From assembly GCA_000231825.2 (NCBI GenBank), contig JH720319.1:310001-374000 (forward strand): a DNA stretch of 64,000 nucleotides, in the 5' to 3' direction. Shown one piece after another: positions 1 to 12,115 of this stretch. Position numbers and translations under genes: made by a program. How positions within the stretch are numbered: position 1 is the stretch's first letter; every line of letters begins with the position of its first letter. The notes beneath the pieces are model-generated. The model ran no database searches. It saw only the letters and a program-made list of their open reading frames with translations, and had not been told where the DNA came from. The DNA comes from Tetrahymena elliotti 4EA (Eukaryota; Ciliophora; Oligohymenophorea; Hymenostomatida; Tetrahymenidae).

Positions 1-376
1 TAAAATCGTAAAATCGTTTCAATTTTATTATCTTTTATTGTTTCATTTTCATAATTTTGTTCGTAGTTCTATTGGTATTTAAATAGAAAAAAACAAAAAT
101 TTAATTCAATAAGAACTACTGATAATAAGAGAAATTAAATCATCTAATAACTACTTACTAACAAATAAAATACTATTTATACTTTTAATATGGAAGGAAC
201 AAAGAATCAGATTTAATTTCTTCAAAATATATTGTCATTAAATTTATTTTTTATTTTGATTTCTGCATGTTAAATAACAAAATTTATAAATTTTTTCATT
301 AAAAATAATTTAATCATCTTTATAAAATTTTCTTAAATTGAATTCATTAGATAATGTTTTGTAGGATAAAAACAGA

Positions 377-814
377 ATGATAGAGGAATAAAAAGTTATT
401 GATTTTTCTTAATTATTATCAAACCAAAAAATATTAAATGATTTCTTCTGTTAAGCTTTATCAAGAATATTTATTCAATTTAAGAAGAAAATTCTATATA
501 AAAGCTTAGGAAAATTTAATGATAGCCTAAAATATATGTAGAAATCATTGCCAATTATAAACCAAAGTTTGGAGTAAATTTAGTATGAATTTTTAAGCGA
601 TTTTAAATATAATTTAGATAGCTTAATACTAATGAAATATCCTACTTTTTACTTTGAGATATTTTTAGATTATTTTAGAAATCTTTTATTTAAATTTTTT
701 ACTAATTTATTTGAAAAGATTGATTATTACATAAAAAAAATTATTTAATTTCTTAGTTATTCTTTTCAGTAAAGTAACGATCACAATATTTTATTACTTA
801 TCTAAAGTAGTTGA
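377..814 (+). CDS. possible TPR-like hypothetical protein (doubtful)
   Basis: An open frame of 145 codons in the ciliate code, from ATG at 377 to TGA at 812. The first 60 residues look like protein. Around residues 40-60 the pattern LYKSLGKFNDSLKYMQKSL resembles the second helix of one TPR and the start of the next. After about residue 90 it becomes Phe/Tyr/Ile-rich, like translated intergenic DNA. No partner exon is evident on either side. It could be the first exon of a gene, a decayed TPR gene, or chance: with TGA the only stop, random AT-rich DNA often gives ORFs of this size. Confidence 0.35.
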
Positions 815-1979
815 CTATTTAAAGAATCTAATTTAAATATTTTTAGACATAAATACTAAAATTTACTCTGTTTTAGCATAATTTATATAATTTATGGATT
901 GTGTTTAAAATAATAGAATAAGATCCAATATTTTTATTATTTCTCTAAAAAAGGGTAAATTTAAAAAGTAAAAATTTATTTTAAAATTTTAAAGTCAATA
1001 AGAGCATAATAAAAAAATTACTAAAAATATCTAGCTACATGTCAACAGAATTTCATAAAACCTAGTAAAAAAGAATAATAATCATTAAATAAAAAATTAA
1101 CTGAGAAGAAGACTATTATTTTGGCTTTTTAAAAATTTAAAAATTAAAAAATAAAATTTATACATTCATTTTGCTTGAATATTTTAAATTTGTAAATTTT
1201 TTATAAGTTCTAAATAAAAAAATTAAATAACTATATTTTATTTTAAAAGCTATTCAAAAAGTAAAAATTGATATAACTAAACCAAGTTTTAATTTCTTTC
1301 AAGTCTAAAATATGTCTTTAAAATTTAATACTAAGCAATCTAAGGATAATATGTTCTAAAATACCAATTAATTTATGGAAGATATATTATTTTTAATTCT
1401 AAATAAATCCAAAAAGCCTTAAATATCACATAAGACATAATTTTTTATTAAAAATATGGGTTCTTAATAAATAGTTTAAAAAGTAAAATTTTAATAAGAA
1501 AAACATTTAGACATATAGAGTAAAGATTAGATGAGAAGGTGATTAATACAAATAATAAATTAATATCTCAGAATAAAAATGAGATTTGTTATTAAAATTT
1601 AGAAAAATTGATCTAAAATTGATTAAAATATTTTTATTTAAAATTGTCTACTTAATTTATAAAATAAATTAGTAAATTTATTGTTAATCAGTTAATTAAT
1701 TTTTCTATCAAAAGTGTATTATGAATCATAAAAAGGCATAGTATAGACAAATAATTACTATTCAAATCTCATTAAAATTTGGGCGGCATTTTATTCTCTT
1801 AATTAAATAATTATTTGATACCTAATTCCTTCTCATTTTGATCATAATAAAAAAAATAATTATTAAGCAAAAACTTTAATTATACAAAGACACATTACAT
1901 AATAAAATATTTATTTAGAACAAATACAGTATCTGTAATAAATAATTATTGATTTATTTAAAATAAAGTCTTGAAAAAA
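815..1979. other. AT-rich spacer upstream of the CHFR gene
   Basis: Very AT-rich sequence. I see no supported gene, RNA or repeat. The last few hundred bases before 1980 must hold the promoter of the CHFR-like gene, but no specific element stands out. Confidence 0.6.
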
Positions 1980-3882
1980 ATGGATATTTGGGGTAAATTA
2001 ACATCTATTAACAGAAGAAGCTTAAATTTAACTGAAGATTTAAGCTTAGATACTATTAAGATAGGCAGATCAGAAAATAATTAAATAGTTATTGAACATC
2101 CTAAAATATCAAAGGTTCATTGCATAATTACAAGATAAGATGATGGTGTATATATTGTAGATAAAAGCTCTAATGGAACTTATATTTAAAATAGCTTGAT
2201 TGGAAAAGACAAAAAGGTTAAAATATCTTCTGGGGATATTATATATCTTCTTCACAAAGACAAGATTAAAAGCAATGGAGAGGAAGTAGGTTTAGTTTAC
2301 TCAACAGTAGTTACTTAAATGTAAGTAGAACCAGAAGAATAGTTTAATGAAGAAGTTAATAAAATTAAAGAAAAGCTAAAAAAAGAAAGAGAATAAAAGT
2401 AAAAGATAGACTAACAGATAATTGAAAATTATAAATGTTCTATTTGTTAAGATATTATACATGACTATGTTTAACTTAACTGTTGTATGCATGGCTTTTG
2501 TGGAGGATGCTTGAGTTAATATTTAACTACTAACTAAAGTTGTCCTGACTGTAGAATGACAATTAATTATGCATTCAAAAACCCAAATACCAACTAAATA
2601 TTAGAAGTGCTTAAAAAAACAAATAAAGTTTTTAGATATCCCGAAGAATATGAAGAGTTAGATCTCAATAATGTTATTACCTCCAACTAAACAAATGTAG
2701 ATACAATAGCTAATTTATTCAAAAAAAAGACTTAGACGTAAATTTAAAACAACTCATATCTTTTTTCATTCTAAAATTTGTTATTTAACTCAAAAAAGCG
2801 CGGCTTATCAAGCAAAGTTATCAGAAATATAAGAAAAATAAGCAAGAAGAATGAAGGGTGAAGTAGATTCTGATTATTCTTACTAAAGTGAAAATGAAGA
2901 TGAAGAAGATCAAATAAAGTAAAATACTTTTATTCAAATATTTTGTCTTTAGAAAAATATAAATCCATCCATACATCATTTTCCATTTTCCAGACTTAAA
3001 ATTTAATTAATAAAATATAATTTTTATATAAAAAGTCTGTTTAATTAATTGATTTTTAGATTTCAAAAACTCTTAGACTGTAAACTTTTAGTTACCATAA
3101 TTAACACTAAAATTTTCAAACTTTATTTTTATTAAAGAATTTTTTGAGTATCAGTACCTATATTTCTAAAAAATAAATTAAAAAATTACAATAAATATTT
3201 TTTAAAAAATTTAAGGATCAAGCCAGAAGAATGCCCAGAATGTAAGATAGTGAGACAATAAGATTAATTTAAGTGCTCAAATTCATAAGCTCATGAATCA
3301 TGCACTGGCTGCAAAAGAATGTTCCCAGATCGACCAGAAAGAACAGATTAGAGATGCATATTATGTAAAGATCCTTATTGTGGTTTATATCTAGGGGTAT
3401 GCAGAAGCAACTTATCTAACTTAAAAAAACCAGGAAAACATTTATCTTTATTCAAAGATTTCAAAGCTCCTTAAAACATAGCTTAGAACATATTTAGAAA
3501 TAATAAGGTTGAAATCAAAGTATTTTAAGAGTACCTCAAGTAGTAGAAGTTAACAAATTAGGATATCTTAGATACAATGAATAAGGAATTTGTAAGCTAA
3601 GGAAAATTTACTTTCGAAAAATCCAAAAATTTTCTTGCAAATTATAATAATCCACCTTCATAATTTTAAATACAATCTGATACTCCTGTATGCAGTGAAT
3701 GTTTCCCAGTTATTTGGTATTAAATAGTATTAAAATTCAGAATTCACATCAAAAATTAACTTCCTGGTAGATATTCTCAAAGACCTAATTGTCATTGGGG
3801 TATCAACTGTACAACATAAACAACTAAGGATTCACATGCAGAAACATATGATCATATTTGTGAGCAAACTCGTTTTAAATGA
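1980..3882 (+). CDS. CHFR: CHFR-type E3 ubiquitin ligase (FHA-RING-PBZ)
   Basis: Exons 1980-2737, 2799-2918 and 3216-3882 join in frame to 514 residues. Residues ~20-105 form an FHA phosphothreonine-binding domain (IGRSENNQ, KISKVHC, SSNGTYIQN). A short charged helix follows, then a C3HC4 RING with CSICQ, CCMHGFCGGC and CPDC. The C-terminal half is cysteine-rich and ends in a PAR-binding zinc finger: CHWGINC followed by HAETYDH, and a tail HICEQTRFK that closely matches the end of animal CHFR. CHFR ligases delay mitotic entry under microtubule stress and bind poly(ADP-ribose). The acidic segment before intron 2 (DEEDQ) is non-conserved. Both introns (61 and 297 bases) restore frame exactly, so the model is strong. 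It faces the minus-strand cNMP gene tail to tail. Confidence 0.93.
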
Positions 3883-4676
3883 TACATTTTTCAAAGAAAA
3901 ATAAATAATTACTTAAATTTTTAAAATTTTTTACTTGTATTTAAAGAGACAAATTATTTACTTTTTATGTGTTATTTCTTCTTTAATTTTCACTCAATAT
4001 CTTACAATAAAAAAATATATTAAATATTTCATTAACTACAATTTACTATTATTTATTCATCTTTTTTCTTCATATCTACCAATAAAATAGAATATTTTTG
4101 TTAATTTGTTTATTTATTTAATATTACCATCACTATTATCAACCTTACAAAAATTATTTGAAGATTTTGATTATTATTTTGTTGCATTTAAAAAAATTTC
4201 AATATTTTAACAATCACAGCATCAATAATTTTTGTGTGATGAAGATTATTTTATGTTAAAATTTATTTTTTTTTTTGCTTTAAAAAACAAACTTTTTATG
4301 AATTGATGATAATTAACAAAGTAAAAAAATAATTTCATCACACAAAAAAGAAAAAAAATCTAAGGAATATTGATAATTTTATAATCAATTCAGGAAAAAT
4401 CATGGTTTTTTTAATTTCTTATTTAAAAAATGAATGAATAAAGGAAAAAGAAATTTGTTTGTATGTGAAACAAATAAAGAAAAATTTTATTATTATTCAG
4501 AATAAATAAAATTGATGGATAATAGGACAAAGAAGATTTCAAAATAAGTTTGAATATTTTGATAATAAATAATGAAAATAGGACATTTAAGAATATGAAA
4601 AATACAATTAAAATATTTATTTGTAATAACTTAAAATTAGTTTAAATTAGGTTAGTAGATTGTAGGTATGTATGTA
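3883..4676. other. convergent intergenic region
   Basis: Spacer between two convergent genes, so it holds both 3' UTRs and polyadenylation regions. It contains the inverted repeat at 4229-4348. No coding signal seen. Confidence 0.6.
4229..4348. repeat. inverted repeat with long near-perfect arms
   Basis: Left arm 4229-4252 and right arm 4326-4348. The inner 15 bases, tttttgtgtgatgaa on the left and its exact complement on the right, match without error. A further 8 bases (attatttt) match after one bulged G, giving 23 paired positions around a loop of about 73 bases. It sits between the 3' ends of the CHFR and cNMP-binding genes. It could be a shared 3'-end hairpin or the relic of a small inverted-repeat element; I cannot tell which. 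Confidence 0.7.
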
Positions 4677-7049
4677 TCAATAGTATTTTGAATAGCGAGT
4701 AGTTTATGGAGATTTTTTGAAGATAGATTTATTTTATTGTATTTAGTCTGATTTGAGATTAGGTAAAGAAGATCTTACTGTTTAATACTTGGTTTTACTC
4801 ATCAGATCCTTAGTATTAGGAGTTTTTAAAGGGGAAGATGGAGGATCTATTCCATCTTCTTCTTTAAGTCTTTCCCATAATTATGAAGCTGTAGAGCTGT
4901 TTGGCAATGAGATGGAATTTTGTATTGGCTTTAAACCATTAATAATTTTTTTTGTTTATAATCCTCTTGGAACTTTATTACTCAAAAATTCTAAATAGAC
5001 AGTATTATCAGATGCTTAAATGTCCATTACATTTATTGGAATACTAATTGATTAGAATTTTTGGGTTGGTTTTTTAAGAGATTTTTCAAATCCCTTTTTA
5101 TTTTCTTTTTCAATTAATATGTTTGAAATGACTTTTTACTAAAATGACTCCCATTCCCTTTTTTCCCAATACATTTTTCTTATTTCCACATTGTTGGGAT
5201 ATTTTTTTAAGTTTTTTCTATGCTTTTCTAAAAACTCAGGAGGGATAATTTTAATAATATCATAAGAGCTTATGTAATAAACCTCTGTTGGTATTACTGT
5301 TATAAGTGTATAATCTATTGGTTTGCTGTATAAAAGAGAGTAATCACCTATGACAGAATAGTCACCTAAGATAAAAAATATGCTTAATAATGTAATCAAA
5401 ATATTTTATTTAGACTTTTTTAATGAACTGCATTAAATGATAAATTCTGAAATGAAAATGTAATTTTAAAATATTTACTTAGTTCATCTATTTCTATCAT
5501 ATCATTCAGATATTATTTCTTTTCTACCTCTTCAGGAGAAGGGTCTTTAATGTCTCCTTTTATCCTTTAACCAGAATATCTATTTACTCTGAAATTAATA
5601 GATCGATATACCTTAACCCTTCCTGATTTAATAAAAACAATTTAACTCAACTACTCACCTTCATGAGCAATGATTTCATGAGAAGTATAATCTTTAGACT
5701 ACAACTTAGTTGTAAGTTCTATAAGGATTGATTACTTGAGATTCTTAAAAAAGTCAATTTATTACAAAAAATCAATTTAGTTGCTTAAATGTTGATTTTT
5801 TATTTCCTATTTTTAAGATAAAATAAAATGATTGTTAAAATATTTTTTGTTGTTAATTTACCTTAATGTAAGATTAAAAGATGCTCTTTTCTAACACAAC
5901 TAAGTATGTTTTTTCATTTGCAATAACTGTAGCAGTTCTCTAAGAATCATAAATCAGAGCTATTTCACCAAATGTATCTCCTTATTCTAGTTTAGCTACT
6001 TCTTTCTGTATAACAATAAAATCAAGAGTTAAATAGTGTTTTAAATTTATTAATTTTTACAAGTTGCATAAAACTTTTATATTCTGTTGGTTCATCTATA
6101 TAAATGGTAACACTTCCATACAGTATAATATAAAACGCATCTCCATATTCTCCCTATTTTATAAATAGAAAAGTACATTAAAAACAATCTCTCATATATA
6201 CTATTTGTTCATTACTTGCTTGAAAACAAACTATTTTTTTTCATACTGTTTGATATATAAATTTCTGCATATATCTATAAACTCAGGAATATCTTTGTAT
6301 TTCTTCAAGAATGGTATTTTCTATTTATTTTTAAATAAAATTATTGATCTATCTCTGCTTGTTAAATTATTACTTGCATTTCTTTAGCTATTTTTCTACA
6401 TGTTTCATCTGACCTTAATTCAGATGGTTGAATAAGCAACTATTTTAACTTTTCAGAGTTAGCTTAAACTTTCAATGGATCTTCTTCTAAATGAGATTTG
6501 GCTATTTTAATTCATTTTAAAAACTAAATTTTAACAATCTCATAACACAAATATTCTTTTACAAAGTTATTAATAAGATGCAATTTATTTAGAAGATAGC
6601 TTTTCTATGTGCTTTAAATCTTCATCACTTAGTAAATTATTTTATGAAAGTCTAATTGCGGGATTATAATTATTAGATTATTTAGAATCAGCATTTTAAG
6701 GAATCTTAAAAGAGACTCTTCTTTTAGATTAGGTTTAAATATTATTTTTATTAGTTAAATTATCAGCTTCAAGATTTTTTTCATTATTTTTTTCTAATTC
6801 ATTTAAATTATTGTGAGTAGGAATCGAAAATAAAGTTTCTTTTGGCAGTGATGAATAACTTATATTTTCAAATAAGTTATTTTATTCTTTTTCTAACTCT
6901 TTGTGTGACAGTAAATTTGTTAGTGCATTAATTCTCTTCTCTTATTCTTCTAAATCTAGCTACTATTCTTCCTATTCCATATTCAAATCTCTATTACTGT
7001 TGCTATGTAATTCATCTCTTTCTATATTCTTTTTAGATCTACTCTTCAT
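4677..7049 (-). CDS. protein with two cyclic-nucleotide-binding domains
   Basis: Seven exons: 7049-6563, 6501-6374, 6320-6216, 6153-6061, 6005-5862, 5806-5479 and 5365-4677. They join in frame to 657 residues. The first ~200 residues are charged and low-complexity. CNB domain 1 (~220-325) has GEYGDAFYIILYGSV and a phosphate-binding cassette FGEIALIYDSQRTATV, with the Glu (285) and Arg (294) that hold cyclic nucleotide. CNB domain 2 (~340-470) has GEQLSQIVFIKSGRVKVYR, but its cassette reads IGDYSLLYSKPIDYT, without FGE or the Arg, so it probably does not bind ligand. The tail (~480-657) is Ser/Pro/Lys-rich. There is no kinase domain or channel helix. It resembles PKA regulatory subunits in having tandem CNBs, but I see no N-terminal inhibitor motif, so the partner is unknown. 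Confidence 0.85.
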
Positions 7050-7880
7050 TTAATCTAATTATTGTCAATAAACTAATTTTTACTTGTATCTTAAAATTTG
7101 TTCACTATCAAAAAAATTATAAATTAATTAAAACCAATAACCTTAACTATTTATAATTATAAAATAATAACAACACTTTAAAAGGATTATTAAGGTATTA
7201 TTAAAAAATTAAAATCAGTAAAGCTTAAGATGGCAAAAATTAATTAAAATTATAAATTTTTCAAAAAATTTTTTAATCTATTTCTACTATGATAAATATT
7301 TTAATTAATCTAAAAGTTTTTTCCTTTAAATTTAAAAAGCTAATCCACTTTGAAAAACAACAAATTATTTTGTTTTGAGCAATTATTTTTTTGAAAAAAT
7401 TGTTTACTTACTGAATTTTAGTAAAAAAATAAAATTTAACTTAAAATTTGAATAACCTAAAATTAAGTAAAAATAAAGACAAAAGAAGATTCTACCAATG
7501 CGTTAATTTAAAAACTATTTCAATTAATTTTAATATTTAAAATTTAGAGATAAATAAAAAAAGATTAATGATAGTGAGTATTTAATTGCATAAATCTAAT
7601 ATATATTAATATGAAAAGTTTTAGGTTAAAAATTTAGAATTTACTTAAATGCTTAAAAAAATATGTTTGAATCATGATATGTTTAATGTTTATTTTATTG
7701 TTTTCGTAATAAAAACAAAAATTAATTTTGTTTGAATAATATTATAATAGTATTATCTTTAAATGCCTTGTAGGATAAAAATTCCATTTATAATAATTGA
7801 AGAGTTGATTGATTCCATCTAGTATTAGTTTTATTTACAATTAAAAAATATGATTATTTAATGATTTAAAATAATTTTAA
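7050..7880. other. AT-rich spacer
   Basis: Lies between the 3' end of the sorting nexin gene (at 7881) and the 5' end of the cNMP gene (7049), so it probably carries the cNMP promoter. No gene or RNA seen. Confidence 0.55.
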
Positions 7881-10384
7881 TCATTTATTTAATCCAACAT
7901 AATTTTATTTATTCATGCTAGAAAACATTTATAGTGTTTCTCTTATTTTTTCTCTCTATATTTCTATAAAGGTAAGAAGTTCTTTAGAAAGCTTGAGTTG
8001 AATGTGTTTGATTGTATCTTCTGACTATTAGAATTTCTCATTTAGGATTTCAAGCTCTCTTTTAGCTTCTGAAGAGTCACTTCTATTGTTGTTCTATTCG
8101 TGGACTTTATTAAATTTAGAAACTTTCATATTTTTTAGGATGTATCTCTCTTAGATTTTATTTTTTAGAACTTATTAAGCAACCTTTGCAGACTCTATAG
8201 AATTGTGAATGATTCTAAATTCTTACAATACTTTTTGTTTTTCTTAAATCTCTACTTTAACTTTAATTTAGTGATCTAAAATCTCATATTTGAAATTTTT
8301 TAATATTTCAAGAAGAGTATCTTCTTATGGTTATTCTCTTTAATCATATTCAGGATAGAAGTTTCTTTCAAGTTATTCAATAGCATTTAGCTGCTCGTTA
8401 TCATATTTAATATCGTTATTCAAAAAATCAATTATTTTATTAACTTAAATCCCTAATTAATTAACTTATTCCATTTTTGAATCAATATCACTAGTATCAA
8501 CTTCATTATCACCTAACTTAAAGAATTCATTTAGAGTTATTTTCATCTTAGCTTCAGTATAATCTTTCCACTCTGAGAAATCGGTATCTTATACATTAGC
8601 TACCATTTTTTTAACCCATTCTACATATGAAAATTGCGTATCTACAGGTGGTACAAACTGCTTTTCCTCCAAGAAAGAAGTAAGAACTTTATCGTGCTTA
8701 AGTATTTCATTTTATAAATATAGATTTAGATAATTTTCTAAATCAATCTTCCTTTAATCTAATGTCTATTTTTCCATCTTTCCTTAATTATAAATAAAAT
8801 CATAAGTTTAAACTAACATTCTTTTTAAAATTTACCTGTATATTATCCAATGCCAAGGCTTGTCATATTTTTATCAGGGAGGATAGGTTTAATAATTCCA
8901 TAGTAATTGACACTATTTTCAAAGTACTCATGTAAAGCTCTAAAATTGTTATACCTTCTTTCTACTATAATTTTTCTGCCTTCAACAGTTGTTTCTATCT
9001 AATAAAGGGTGTATTATTTAATAAAATTTTCATAATCATTTCTATGTCCTGTAATTCTAACTCTTTTAACATTTTTTTCTTTCTTAAGTTTAGATTTATG
9101 AAGTATGCTCTCTTCTCTATTTGACCTAAAGAAATCAAATGCATGCTAAATTTATTTCTAATCCTCCTTTTAAAATACTTTACTGACAGATTTAATTAAC
9201 TTTAAATCATCATCTTCTTATTCATTTTGCTTTTTTTCTTCAATAACCTAACTTTCCTACTCCAAAAAAACTAATTTTTATTCTTTTTGAAAGTTTGAAA
9301 AAGGATTTATTTCTTGCTTATCTTGCTAAAAAAAATCCTTGCTCTCATAAACAGAATTTAAATTTCCATCATTCTATTCTTTAAACTATTGATAATCTTA
9401 AATAAAATTCTAATTTTAATTCTTGTAAGATTCTTATTTGTTGAATTTTGGTTTGTTATCTAAGTCATAATTATTTCCATTTTGAATTTTCTACTGTTCT
9501 TCTAATTATTAAACAATTAGTTTTATATCCTAGACTTCTTGCTAACCAAAAGTTAAAAGTCTATGCTCTCTAAGCATAGATTCATGATATTTTATTTAAT
9601 TTCCATCATTGTTTTTCTAGTGATTCAAATTTCCTTCTTTTTCTTCTTCTTACTCATCATCTTCTTCTTATTTAATTTAGTTTTATTTCTCTTAGACATC
9701 TTAAATGTTTTTTGGAGAGTTTTCAATTATGTTTAGACCATTCTGCAACAGACTATTTTTCTAATTTATTTCTTCAGATAGAATTCCACTTTATTGCATG
9801 CTTGCATAACTGAAATTAGATTGTAGAAGATCATAGGGATTCATTTATCCTTCTTGTAAATTTTATTAATATTATTCTTTTAAAAAATGAAAACCTTCTT
9901 TTTAAGCATTCTAACTTTTTCCATTTATTTATTTTTCATGATCAAAATTATCTTAATTTTGTTTTTACTCCTCAAAATCTTGTGCATTACTTTTTTGGTT
10001 GTCTTTATGCTCTTAATTATCTTTATTTTATATACTTTTTGATTTTTCTGATGATTCAGAGCTTTTTTTAGAAGATTCCTTCAACGCAGGAAGAGGAAGT
10101 TCTTTTTGCACTTCAGTTATATCATCTTTTTCGCTTCCTCCATTTTGAATCCATGCTACATATTTCATTAAATAGAAAAATCCAGCTAAATCTATTTCAG
10201 TTGCTTCTTTTGAAACTTAAAACCCTTTTGTAACTATTTCTTTAGCTTATGAACTATTAATTTAGGCTTTATTTACTAGAAATTTAGTCAACTTGTCTTT
10301 TTATAGAAATTTGAGTTCCTAAAGCTTTGAGTACATCTTTTGATACCTTTTTTTTTCTTCAGCAGATAACCAAAGCTTATCCAT
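7881..10384 (-). CDS. sorting nexin with N-terminal EH-like domain, PX domain and coiled-coil/BAR-like tail
   Basis: Two exons, 10384-8836 and 8782-7881, separated by a 53-base intron, encode 816 residues. Residues ~1-85 resemble an EH domain (LWLSAEEKKRYQKMYSKL, then IDLAGFFYLMKYVAWIQNG). A long Gln/Asn/Glu-rich linker runs to ~440. The PX domain (~445-555) shows RVRITGH, ERRYNNFRALHEYF, YYGIIKPILPDK and the downstream helix RKIDLENYLNLYL; it should bind phosphoinositides, usually PI3P on endosomes. From ~600 to the end the protein is helical and charged, as in the BAR dimerisation region of PX-BAR nexins. The PX assignment is firm. The EH and BAR calls are weaker. The likely role is endosomal sorting or endocytosis. 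Confidence 0.85.
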
Positions 10385-12115
10385 TACTTTATGCCTCCTA
10401 CTAAATTTTTCTTCTTTTAATAATCTTGTTTATTAATGCTTTTTCCTTTTACAACAAATTGGCAAAAATTGCTTAATTTTTATTTTAAATTTTTGTTATT
10501 ATTATTGATAACTTTAAGAGCTTTCTTATCAATAATCAAATCGAAAAAAATTTATCAAAAAAAATTTTTCTTTTTCTTTTTTGATATTATTATATCGTAA
10601 TAAATGTTAAAATTTTAACTAAATAGCCACAGTAATTAGTAATTCATATCTAATTGAAACTTTATAGTTCAATTTTTATTATATTTGTTAATTACTAACT
10701 TTCCTGATCTCTTTTTATTTGTTCTATTCTAAAAAAGTTCAAAGTCAACAAATATTTTTCTCAGAATTAGCTTAAATCATTTTATTTTTAAAAAACATCT
10801 AATTTTTGAATATATCTCCAATTCTTCATTTTTAAATTTCTAAAATGCTCTAACAAAAATTCTTATATTTTTTGGTTTTTAGTACAGTAATGTTCCTTAA
10901 AATTTAAATAAATTAATATCTACTAGATATTATGTTAAATAATAGACTCTAAAATTTACTATCAAAGCACTTAAATATTTTAAAACATTTCAGGTCTACA
11001 AATTAAAAGAAAGATTAGTTTTTTTATATAATTTTAATCATTCAAAATATCTATTAAAAAATAAAATGTTTATTTTTCTTTTTTTGATAATCTAATAGTA
11101 ATAAACTACCCCAAACTTGAATTTAGTTTTCTAAAAATCTTAATAGTAAATAAATAAAGATTAAAACATTGTTAACATCTTAAATAAGTTATTAAAAATA
11201 ATTTAAGCATATAATTTTATAGATTAAAAAATGAAAACTTTTTTCATTTATGAATTATGTTGTGTTAAAACTTAATCTTTAAATAGTATTAATATTTAGT
11301 AAATTATCTAATAAATTTTTCTCCTCCCTTTGAACTTCTCAATTACCGTTTTGAAATAGTACCAGTTACTACTAACCTAATTAAAAGTAGGATGTATTTA
11401 TTTTACTTCAATTTTTAGAAATATTTTTGCTGTATCTCCTAATCTAAGAATTGCTGAAGAAAAATTCTGGAAAATCTCTATGTATTTCTAAAGCACTCAA
11501 AAAAAGGTTTCATTTAATATTGAAACTATTTAATTAGGTTGCTTAAATGAAATTCAAAAAATAATCATAAAAAAGAATAATTTAAGGAAGTAGTGCTTGA
11601 TAAACATTTTTTTGATTTTTTATCATACAAATGTTACTATTTTATTTGATTAAAAACGCATATTTTTAAATATGACAATTCTTTCACAATATTTTTAAAA
11701 AAATCATCACCTGAAAATGGCTGGCTTTTAAAGTAAAGAGCCTACAATATTAATCCTTTTAATTAGAATATTTATAAGGTATTTCGGTTTTTTAATTTTT
11801 TATTTATTATTAATTTAAGCTATGTATGCCAACTAAAATTTACTAATGAACACAAATTTTATATTTCAAAAAAATAATTCAAGTCACCTGTCGCAATAAA
11901 CCAATACCTTTCACTGAATAAAATGGTTGAGGAAATACATCTCTATCTTACAGATTAAATTTTAGATTATGAATTTACTTAGAGAGAGGGTAGTTATGTC
12001 TATATCGTGTTAAGTATTACGTCACTTTTCTTTTAAATTGTATAAATAGAGTTTAAATTTTATAAAAGATTGAGTTATTAATTATCAAAGAAAATTGAGT
12101 AAACACTGTTTTTCG
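10385..12115. other. long spacer between divergent genes
   Basis: Separates the minus-strand sorting nexin from the plus-strand lipase, so it holds both promoters. Around 11330-11600 the plus strand has a coding-like open stretch (PNLRIAEEKFWKISMYF) with no start and no clear exon borders; I do not call it a gene. Confidence 0.5.

Noticed and set aside
4789..4998. 69-codon plus-strand open frame
   Set aside because: Antisense to the last exon of the cNMP-binding protein, whose minus-strand reading has continuous domain structure and phase-consistent introns.
12095..12115. TTG start 21 bases upstream of the lipase ATG
   Set aside because: Non-ATG starts are not expected in this organism, and the ATG at 12116 leaves an intact signal peptide.
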